Source: DATFXF01 sp035258565
GTDB taxonomy: Bacteria > Acidobacteriota > Terriglobia > Acidiferrales > UBA7541
Reading direction: 5' to 3'
NCBI GenBank assembly: GCA_035258565.1
Contig: DATFXF010000317.1
Span: 1 to 29,982 of the forward strand
DNA length: 29,982 nt
Each line of letters starts with the position of its first letter. Position 1 is the stretch's first letter. A model generated the notes under the pieces. That model had not been told where the DNA came from and did no database searches. It was given only the letters and a program-made list of their open reading frames with translations. Shown one piece after another: positions 24,896-29,982 of the stretch. A program made the translations under genes and the position numbers.

Positions 24896-25573
24896 ATGAA
24901 GGGGAAGGAACTGTTCTTGGCTATCGTGCTGGCGCTCCTGGCGGCGGCCTTTGTCTCGCCGGCGTTTGCGCAGGTTTCGGGTCAATACCTCGAGGCGCGC
25001 ACGGCGGACGTCTATACCGGCCCGTGCTTTGCCAATTCTGAAGTGAACCTCACCGGGCAGGAGGCGGTGCTGGCCTGGCGCATTGACCAGGGAAGCTGGA
25101 ACCGTGTGGCGCTCGACGGCCTTGCCGTCGTAGCGGTGGTGCGGGCCAGCAGTACCCTGGGTGATCCTTACTCGAATCCGCTGCCCGCCAGAGCCGTGCT
25201 GATCGTAGATGAGCGCGCGAACGAGGCGCAGCAGGCCGCGCTCGTCAACTTCGCGCAGGCACAAGCGGGCGCTTTGCTGAACGAGGTGGTTGCCGTGGAA
25301 GCTTCACCAATTCGGTTTCAGGTGAACGAGGGCGGGCGCCACGGCTATGCCACTCTCGAAGCAGGTCGCTTGGCGCGCATCTCCACGCGGGCCATTAAGG
25401 ACGGCGACCTTCTCTGCCATAACGAGGAAGTGTACTACCCGCCGCTCACAGCGAACCTGAATCATTCCATGCCCGCCGTCTCGACCGAGAGCTCCTATCG
25501 CGGCAACCACCTGGGCATCAACTGGTCGGATTCGGGCCGCCGCGGCTCGTTTGTCGGCACCTTCTCTTTCTAG
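24896..25573 (+). CDS. Exported DUF1326 domain protein
   Basis: This is a 225-residue protein from the ATG at 24896, with a GGGGAGGA ribosome site six bases upstream. The signal peptide is classic: basic start, Leu/Ala core and AFA-Q cleavage near residue 25. The mature part opens with SGQYLEARTADVYTGPCF, the DUF1326 hallmark, followed by a VALDGLAVVAVVRA strand and a VLIVDERANEAQQAAL helix. The family has no established activity. It lies 64 bases after the Cys-rich small gene and could be a distal member of that operon or independently expressed. A terminator-like element follows its stop. Confidence 0.9.
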   Translation: MKGKELFLAIVLALLAAAFVSPAFAQVSGQYLEARTADVYTGPCFANSEVNLTGQEAVLAWRIDQGSWNRVALDGLAVVAVVRASSTLGDPYSNPLPARAVLIVDERANEAQQAALVNFAQAQAGALLNEVVAVEASPIRFQVNEGGRHGYATLEAGRLARISTRAIKDGDLLCHNEEVYYPPLTANLNHSMPAVSTESSYRGNHLGINWSDSGRRGSFVGTFSF

Positions 25574-25588
25574 CGGAAACGGGCAACC

Positions 25589-25630
25589 TCCCCGGAAGGC
25601 CCGTCGGCTCAGGGGGGCTTTCTTTCTGTT
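25589..25630 (+). terminator. Probable intrinsic terminator after the DUF1326 gene
   Basis: C-rich CTCCCC (about 25588-25593) and AAGGCCC (from about 25596) face the G-run GGGGGG with GCTT (about 25612-25620), followed by the T-rich CTTTCTTTCTGTT. Several alternative pairings give a GC-rich stem with a pyrimidine tail. The position, just downstream of the stop at 25573, suits a terminator. Read by eye only. Confidence 0.5.
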
Positions 25631-25768
25631 GCGGCCCAAGGCAAGGCCGGATCAAAACAATCCCGAACCTCCGCTCGCAGGGCCTGCTAGGTTTGGCGGG
25701 ACGCTGCCTGCCGCGGAATCATCTAATAGAATGGCGAACTCCTCCTTTTTCGGATGGAAAGAGGCGCG

Positions 25769-26464
25769 ATGAACCTGAATCGCTCTGGACTTGTTTGCTC
25801 TACTTTGCTGCTCCTCGTTCTCTGTGCGTTCGAAACCGCAGCAGCTCAATCCTACCACGTGGAAACCGCCGGCACGCCCCCACCCGAGGAACTGTCCTCG
25901 GCCGTACGCGATGCACTTGCGGCCCAAGCGCTCCGAGTTGTCAGTCCTAAGGGAGCACTGTTAGAGATTTGGCTCCGCAAAGCCATTCCCGCCAAGGCGG
26001 GGACGACTCAAGAGCTGGGCATCAGCTACGGACAGCTTGCCGAAGGGGCGCTCGTTGGCGTTGTGCGCTTTCCGGGGGAGGTGAACGACTACCGCCAGCA
26101 ACGGGTGAAGGCCGGAGTCTATACGCTACGCTATGCGTTGATTCCTGTGGATGGCAATCACCAGGGAGTCGCCCCCAACCGGGATTTTCTGCTGATCTCA
26201 CCGGCTGCGGCCGACGCCAATCCCGCCACCATTTCACGGGAGGCGCTGCTCAACCTCAGCCGCAAATCCATCGGAACGGGTCACCCCTCGGTCTGGAGCC
26301 TTCCGGCAACCGACAGTGCGCCAGCCACGCTGCCTGCCCTGAAGCACCAGGAAGACGGCGACCTTTGGGTACTCCAGTTCGCCGTGCCGATCGAGCCCGC
26401 AGGAGGCGCCCCTTCGAAGGCGGTCCTGTCACTCGTTATCCTGGGCCACGCGCCCGAGGCTTGA
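25769..26464 (+). CDS. Exported protein of unknown function
   Basis: This is a 231-residue protein from the ATG at 25769, chosen over 25754 because AAAGAGG lies just upstream and the product begins with a clear signal peptide (MNLNRSG, a Leu-rich core, AAAQ cleavage). The mature part is a beta-rich single domain: an ELGISYGQLAEGALVGVVRFP segment with the strand KAGVYTLRYALIPVDGNHQG, and a terminal VLSLVILGH strand. The GVYTLRYAL motif occurs in periplasmic beta-sandwich proteins of acidobacteria (from memory), without known activity. The next gene starts 14 bases after the stop and is probably co-transcribed. Confidence 0.75.
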   Translation: MNLNRSGLVCSTLLLLVLCAFETAAAQSYHVETAGTPPPEELSSAVRDALAAQALRVVSPKGALLEIWLRKAIPAKAGTTQELGISYGQLAEGALVGVVRFPGEVNDYRQQRVKAGVYTLRYALIPVDGNHQGVAPNRDFLLISPAAADANPATISREALLNLSRKSIGTGHPSVWSLPATDSAPATLPALKHQEDGDLWVLQFAVPIEPAGGAPSKAVLSLVILGHAPEA

Positions 26465-26478
26465 GCGACGCCGCCCGC

Positions 26479-27033
26479 ATGTACACCTGCCGCGAATGCG
26501 AGCGCGCGATCAATCAAGCCACTGAAATCTGCCCGTACTGCGGCGCTGACCTGACGATCGCAGCCGGCCCTGAGGCGGAGGAGCCGGCCAAGAAGCGCAG
26601 CCTTACCTCCCTTCTTCTCATCTGGGGCGCGCTGGCAAGCTCGATCGCGCTTAGCCTGTGGACCTTCGTACATTACGTCTTGCCGGGGCCCAAGGGCAGT
26701 GCCGCGCTGCGCGCCGAGAATCAGGCAGTGGAGTCGCTGCTCGAGCTCCGCTCTGCGCTCAACGCCTATGCAGGCACGCAGCGCGGTGCCTACCCGGCGT
26801 CGCTCGAAGTTCTGGGAGACCGCGCCCGCGCGTCCGCGCAGAAGGCTCTGAGCGAAGGCTACCAACTGCAGTACATTCCGGGGCCCGTGGGACCGGACGG
26901 CGCCGCACACAGCTACGTCCTGCTCGCGCGGCCTGGGAACTACGGCTACCGAGCTTTCTATACCGATGAGACTGGCCTACTCCGCGCCACGCGAGAAAAC
27001 CGCGCGGCGACCTCGCAGGACCCGCCGATCTAG
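26479..27033 (+). CDS. Zinc-ribbon, single-helix membrane protein with pilin-like outer domain
   Basis: This is a 184-residue protein. The ATG at 26479 opens directly into a zinc ribbon with C4-x2-C7 and C18-x2-C21 (YTCRECE, ICPYCGADL). An acidic/basic stretch follows, then one transmembrane helix at about 40-65 (SLLLIWGALASSIALSLWTF). The outer part (~75-184) starts with a helix (AVESLLELRSALNAYAG) and continues YPASLEVLGDR, YQLQYIPGP-GPDGAAHSYVL, GNYGYRAFYTDETGLLRA. That resembles the globular half of type II secretion or type IV pseudopilins, but the prepilin cleavage motif is missing. It could be a degenerate minor-pilin-type or sensor protein; no function is claimed. It is the second gene of a pair with the exported protein upstream. 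Confidence 0.75.
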   Translation: MYTCRECERAINQATEICPYCGADLTIAAGPEAEEPAKKRSLTSLLLIWGALASSIALSLWTFVHYVLPGPKGSAALRAENQAVESLLELRSALNAYAGTQRGAYPASLEVLGDRARASAQKALSEGYQLQYIPGPVGPDGAAHSYVLLARPGNYGYRAFYTDETGLLRATRENRAATSQDPPI

Positions 27034-27163
27034 GGCAAGACTGCCCTCAAACAGTCCGAGGGAGGAGCTCCCATCTCGAAGGCCGTCTACTTGGAAGTCC
27101 AAAACGGAAAAAGTCGGAAAGAGCAGTTAAAATTGGTCTCTATACGCTGGGAGCGAAGCCGCC
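27034..27163. other. Intergenic region with two small hairpins
   Basis: AGGGCA/TGCCCT with an AGAC loop (27032-27047) overlaps the preceding stop codon, and GGGAG/CTCCC (27060-27072) follows shortly. Neither has a T-run. A TATACG near 27142 could be a -10 element for the membrane protein gene; no -35 partner is convincing. Confidence 0.3.
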
Positions 27164-27835
27164 ATGTTCGCCATTAATCACGCGGCCACCGCCTTGGTCA
27201 TTCACCGAAAATATCCGAGCGTGCACATGCTCTGGCTCCTGCTGGCGGTGCAGCTCATGGAGTTCCTCTGGGTGATTCTCAATTACGCCGGGGTGGAGCG
27301 GACTGCTACGGAACGAACAGTCAAAACGTTGGCAGACATTCATCTGGCTTACATGCCCTATTCTCATTCGATCCTGTCCGGGCTTGGATTGGCTCTGTTG
27401 GCCTGGGCGCTGTTGGCAAAGGGCTTTCGGAAACCGATTGTGGGCGTGGCGGTTGGACTCGGAGTGTTGTCACACTTGATTTTAGACCTGCTCACGCATG
27501 CCCCGGATATTTGCCTGGCGCCTTTGGTCCCCGAACCGAAGATGGGCCTTGGTCTCTATAGTTCACTGCCCATGCATGCTTTTTTTCTGGAGACCGGATA
27601 CGGCGTCCTGTGCTGGGCCCTTTTTCAGGGGGGCAAGGCGTTGCTGGCGACTATTCTGCTGTTCAATCTAGCCAATCTCCCGCTCTTTTCCAGCGCAATA
27701 GACTCGAAAGAAATACTCGCTGGGCATCCGGGGATTATCGTCACGGTTGTGGCGGTTCAAATTGTAGTGACGCTGGCATTGGTTGGAATTTTCAGCCGCA
27801 GAAAGCCGGCAACGATAACCTCGACACCAAACTGA
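27164..27835 (+). CDS. Integral membrane protein, YdjM/DUF457-like
   Basis: This is a 223-residue protein with about six transmembrane helices. His-rich motifs lie at membrane edges: FAINHAATALVIH near the start, YMPYSHSILSG in the middle and LSHLILDLLTHAPD later. The SHS and SHLxLDxxTH patterns are those of the YdjM/DUF457 family, described as membrane-bound putative metal-dependent hydrolases. The family's enzymatic role is not established. The start at 27164 is the first ATG of the frame; the ribosome site is weak. It has no clear functional link to neighbours. Confidence 0.75.
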   Translation: MFAINHAATALVIHRKYPSVHMLWLLLAVQLMEFLWVILNYAGVERTATERTVKTLADIHLAYMPYSHSILSGLGLALLAWALLAKGFRKPIVGVAVGLGVLSHLILDLLTHAPDICLAPLVPEPKMGLGLYSSLPMHAFFLETGYGVLCWALFQGGKALLATILLFNLANLPLFSSAIDSKEILAGHPGIIVTVVAVQIVVTLALVGIFSRRKPATITSTPN

Positions 27836-28143
27836 CCCACCACCCATTTTGGACTCACGCCGCGCGTACCATGGCTGAGGCGGAATTGCCCGGAGCACTT
27901 GGGACAGGTTGCGACACAGAAGGCCATATCGCCAATGTTATCGGAGATTCGGCAGGCTTGGCGCGCTCCTGAGCTATGGTGCTTCACGTAGGCGGAAGCA
28001 GTTGTACAAGTATCAGATAGAAGTGACGGGAGCTGCGGGCCAGGCACGCACCAGCGGACTAGTTATAAGCTGATGCATCAGGCATGACTGGGACAGCGAA
28101 TATGCAACTGGACCAAATTCACCCACCCCGAGCAGCACGATGC
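27836..28143. other. Gene-poor stretch of about 300 bases
   Basis: I see no supported gene here. A minus-strand frame starting at 27927 encodes AFCVATCPKCSGQFRL, resembling the start of a zinc-ribbon protein, but it then runs into the 3' end of the membrane protein gene without further recognisable sequence. It may be a decayed remnant. The coding character of the window declines from here to the end. Confidence 0.35.
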
Positions 28144-28172
28144 TTGACAGCCTGCCAGTGGCCAGACTAAGT
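28144..28172 (+). promoter_or_regulatory. Promoter of the bicupin gene (copy 1 of a repeated module)
   Basis: A perfect -35 TTGACA (28144-28149) is followed after 17 bases by CTAAGT (28167-28172), which is a moderate -10 match, and then TTGCG. The start codon lies about 44 bases downstream. The same TTGACA, a 16-base spacer and CTAAGTTGCG occur at 29634-29665 upstream of the broken second cupin gene, which is the main support for a real promoter. Confidence 0.6.
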
Positions 28173-28215
28173 TGCGTCCCACCCATCCCACCATCTGAGG
28201 CGAGAGGAGACCGAG

Positions 28216-28917
28216 ATGCGCCGAGTATTGTTTCTGGTGCCTCTAGCGTGTCTTGCCCTCCTAGCCGCCAAGGCTCAAGACCCTGTGAAAGTAGCGGGTG
28301 ACTTGTACAAAGTGATTATCGAGAACGACAGCGTTCGCGTCTTGGACTTGAATATTCCCGCAGCGGCAAAGACGGCGGTGCACTCGCATCCTGACTTGGT
28401 CGCTATCGTACTTGAGCCAACCACGATCAGGTGGACTCGGCCCGATGGCAAATCCGAACAATCAGGGCCTGGTTTCACCCGAGGCAGCGTGCTGTACATG
28501 CCCAGCGAGACTCATATCTCGGAGAATATTGGCACGACTTCTGTGCACGTTATCTTGGTAGAGTTCAAAAAGCCTGCTCCGATTCTCTGGCGCAATCCGT
28601 CGTTCCCTGCACCCTACAAACACGTGGCCGAGAATCCACATGCCACGGTATTTGAAGCCATAGTAGCGCCAGGCGGGGCGGTACCGAAGCATACGCACGG
28701 CGACGACATAATTGTTTCATTAACCGATGCAACGGCGGAGGTTACCGACGAGAAAGGCAAGAAGCAGGCGGTGACCTTCAAAAAAGACACCGCGACGTAT
28801 GCAGGCCTGGTGACGCATTCATGGGTGAACACAGGGCAGACACCAGTCCACTTGATTGTGGTTGAATTGAAGGACCTTTCAGGCTTCGATGCACGGAGCG
28901 GTGCGCTCCTTCGTTGA
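28216..28917 (+). CDS. Exported two-domain cupin protein
   Basis: This is a 233-residue protein. The ATG at 28216 is preceded by GAGAGGAGACC, a good ribosome site. The signal peptide is short (MRRVLFLVPLACLALLAAKAQ). Two cupin barrels follow. The first has H56-x-H58 (VHSHPD) and a late GSVLYMPSETHISENIG strand pair with H100. The second has H159-x-H161 (KHTHGDD) and H201 (VTHSWVNTG). Metal ligands therefore appear in both halves, so enzymatic or metal-dependent ligand binding is possible. The substrate is unknown. Its promoter, leader and signal-peptide coding region resemble those in front of the broken gene at 29698. Confidence 0.85.
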   Translation: MRRVLFLVPLACLALLAAKAQDPVKVAGDLYKVIIENDSVRVLDLNIPAAAKTAVHSHPDLVAIVLEPTTIRWTRPDGKSEQSGPGFTRGSVLYMPSETHISENIGTTSVHVILVEFKKPAPILWRNPSFPAPYKHVAENPHATVFEAIVAPGGAVPKHTHGDDIIVSLTDATAEVTDEKGKKQAVTFKKDTATYAGLVTHSWVNTGQTPVHLIVVELKDLSGFDARSGALLR

Positions 28918-28962
28918 GTACCTGCACGAACGGCCTTCTCCGAATCGATTGGCTTTGTCTCG

Positions 28963-29223
28963 ATGCAAGCAATAACATCTGTATCTGGAACCCTTGAGAT
29001 GCCGAGAGCAGTGCCAAGTCAAGTTGTGTCTTTTATTGATCAGGTCTTCCCATGGGCTGCAATCCAAGCGGAGGGCCACGTCGTGAATCTCACGCTAGGA
29101 AACTCAAGCGAGTTGGCCGGCCTAGTCGATCTGATAGAACAGATCCCAGGAGAGTTGCTAGCGCTAGACGGTCCTCACTACAGCTTCTTTGTATGCAGTG
29201 TCGCAGCGGAGATCAGCCGATAG
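28963..29223 (+). CDS. Small conserved-looking protein of unknown function
   Basis: This is an 86-residue soluble protein with no signal peptide. Alternative start: ATG at 28999 (MPRAVPSQVV). The segment SQVVSFIDQVFPWA, then SSELAGLVDLIEQIPGELLALDG, reads as a compact alpha/beta domain, and a near-identical layout is known to me from uncharacterised small bacterial proteins. No ribosome site is strong. The 3' end overlaps the convergent zinc-ribbon gene by 11 bases. I cannot assign a role. Confidence 0.6.
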   Translation: MQAITSVSGTLEMPRAVPSQVVSFIDQVFPWAAIQAEGHVVNLTLGNSSELAGLVDLIEQIPGELLALDGPHYSFFVCSVAAEISR

Positions 29224-29422
29224 AGTAGAGGGAAAAGGCGCTGTGCAAATGCTCCTTTTCCTGTCTGTTCAAGCGCCACATGTGGTCGCCACGAGTCTCA
29301 GGTGTGTGCATTACCTGAATATCGCCGTTGCTGTCCAACGCGAGCTGAAGCTCACTTCCACCCAAGAGCGTAAATGCCCTCACGGTCTTTTCGCAGTAGG
29401 GGCAGTAGGCTTGAAATGTCAT
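29213..29422 (-). CDS. Small zinc-ribbon protein
   Basis: This is a 69-residue protein on the minus strand. It opens with a two-Cys knuckle (QAYCPYCEKTVRAF) and later has a His-rich part with GDHMWRLNRQEKEHLHSAF, where His residues could complete a metal site. The layout of a CxxC knuckle followed by a TRGDHxWxLxxxE motif looks like a conserved family of small uncharacterised proteins. It is convergent with the gene ending at 29223. The start at 29422 is the only ATG upstream of the knuckle. Confidence 0.6.
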   Translation of the reverse strand: MTFQAYCPYCEKTVRAFTLLGGSELQLALDSNGDIQVMHTPETRGDHMWRLNRQEKEHLHSAFSLYSIG

Positions 29423-29520
29423 GCCACGCGTACCTCCGAACTCTGGGAACTGTACCTTGCAGTGTTGCGGGTCTGTCTACTTGTGTTGAGTGGCCCTGCG
29501 GATTGGCATGAACTTACTCT

Positions 29521-29624
29521 GGTTGGCGGAATGAGTCAAGCGGGAAATGCACATAGCCCTTTACGGAGATTACCCTCGTTCCGTAATCAACTGCCTTGTG
29601 GACGCCTAGGCTGACTCGCCAACC
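29521..29624. repeat. Nested inverted-repeat element
   Basis: Outer arms: GGTTGGCG (29521-29528) and CGCCAACC (29617-29624). They extend inward with GAGTCA (29533-29538) matching TGACTC (29612-29617) apart from a few extra bases in the left arm. Inner arms: TTACGGA (29561-29567) and TCCGTAA (29580-29586) around a 12-base loop, with an alternative pairing GATTAC (29568-29573) and GTAATC (29583-29588). The element ends ten bases before the second copy of the cupin promoter. It could be a structured RNA, a palindromic mobile relic or an operator. Confidence 0.5.
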
Positions 29625-29633
29625 GGGTGGTGC

Positions 29634-29661
29634 TTGACAATCACAGGTCGCAAGACTAAGT
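29634..29661 (+). promoter_or_regulatory. Promoter of the broken second cupin gene (copy 2)
   Basis: TTGACA (29634-29639), a 16-base spacer and CTAAGT (29656-29661) followed by TGCG repeat the arrangement at 28144-28176. Sequence similarity continues through the leader (AAAGGAGACTGAGATG versus GAGGAGACCGAGATG) into the signal-peptide codons. Confidence 0.55.
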
Positions 29662-29697
29662 TGCGCCCCGACCCTCACACAGCGAAAGGAGACTGAG

Positions 29698-29982
29698 ATG
29701 CGTCGATATTGTTCCCGGTGGCTATGATGTGCCTTGCATTCTCAACCCTGATCTTGGCTCAAGGGTCGGGGGAAAAAGCAGTGGTAAACAAGGCAGAAAC
29801 CGCCAAGTTTGAGAAAAGGGCGAACGGGCCTGATTGCGCCACCAGTGCTGTCGAGCGCGGCGACCCCAGCAAGGGACTTGCGCTCCTGTTGAACAAATTC
29901 ACTCCAGGCTGCATCATTCGCTGGCAAATCGTGACGGTAACCAGCGGGACTCTGCGACTCGAGATGAGGGGTGAGAAGCCTG
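29698..29982 (+). pseudogene. Frame-disrupted exported cupin-type gene, running off the window end
   Basis: The ATG at 29698 has a strong AAGGAG ribosome site but meets TGA at 29722 after eight codons. Aligned with the copy at 28216, one G is missing after the third codon (CGCCGAGTATTG versus CGTCGATATTG). Restoring it gives a signal peptide (LFPVAMMCLAFSTLILAQG) and an open frame to the window end. That frame carries SAVERGDPSKGLALLLNKFTPG and SGTLRLEMRGEKP, the flanks of a single-domain cupin. Between them IIRWQIVTVTSG replaces the expected HxH-x(n)-E metal segment, as if some codons were lost. An alternative start at ATG 29724 would give a protein without a full signal. It is a likely pseudogene; a sequencing error is possible for the single base. 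Confidence 0.5.

Noticed and set aside
23597..25264. 555-codon minus-strand frame under the molybdenum hydroxylase FAD subunit and DUF1326 genes
   Set aside because: Spans several well-supported plus-strand genes and their intergenic gaps; composition is that of a reverse-frame artefact.
27757..27927. Possible zinc-ribbon gene on the minus strand (AFCVATCPKCSGQF)
   Set aside because: Only the first ~15 residues look protein-like; the rest overlaps the membrane protein's 3' end with no conserved pattern. Perhaps a remnant.
1..29982. CRISPR array, prophage, insertion sequence or tRNA genes
   Set aside because: No regularly spaced repeats, transposase or integrase motifs, phage structural genes, or cloverleaf with CCA end were seen on either strand.

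Overview
This window looks like a chromosomal segment of a GC-rich, Gram-negative-type bacterium, most likely an acidobacterium. That assignment is inferred from gene content: a secreted DPP-IV-type S9 peptidase, a DUF4139 protein, an anti-sigma factor carrying a YCF48/BNR-like tail, a Tat-exported molybdenum hydroxylase trio, a fused homocysteine methyltransferase/MTHFR, and many exported proteins without a known function. I saw no rRNA, tRNA, insertion sequence, phage module or CRISPR array.

Layout. Bases 1-1550 are gene-poor: a hairpin followed by a T-rich run, one ABM-like small protein, and a small two-helix membrane ORF broken by an in-frame stop. Bases 1551-7337 hold a five-gene same-strand cluster: a lipid/drug-type ABC exporter, an exported protein with a protein-kinase-like residue pattern, a phospholipase D-fold protein, an unknown exported protein and an exported purple-acid-phosphatase-like enzyme. 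Bases 7453-9226 carry a small basic protein and an AidB-like acyl-CoA dehydrogenase. On the minus strand, 9196-12574 is a homocysteine node (cystathionine beta-synthase, then the methyltransferase/MTHFR fusion). Bases 12830-16399 hold a Rid-family protein lacking the catalytic Arg, a methyltransferase and the S9 peptidase. On the minus strand, 16456-20530 encodes an ECF-like sigma factor, its membrane anti-sigma factor and a DUF4139 protein. Bases 20815-24831 encode the three-subunit molybdenum hydroxylase plus a Cys-rich small protein, followed by a DUF1326 protein, an exported unknown, a zinc-ribbon/membrane/pilin-like protein and a membrane protein. The last 2 kb is looser: a secreted bicupin, two small convergent genes, and a broken second cupin gene.

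The most interesting points are: (1) the 1551-7337 envelope phosphoester cluster, whose second gene has a Lys/Glu/Asp-Asn/Asp pattern with kinase-like spacing in an exported protein not obviously related to known kinases; (2) a promoter, leader and signal-peptide module present in two copies at about 28144 and 29634 in front of two different cupin genes, the second broken by a one-base deletion and an apparent loss of its metal-binding segment; (3) a nested inverted-repeat element directly upstream of the second copy. No single large undescribed defence or mobile system is evident.
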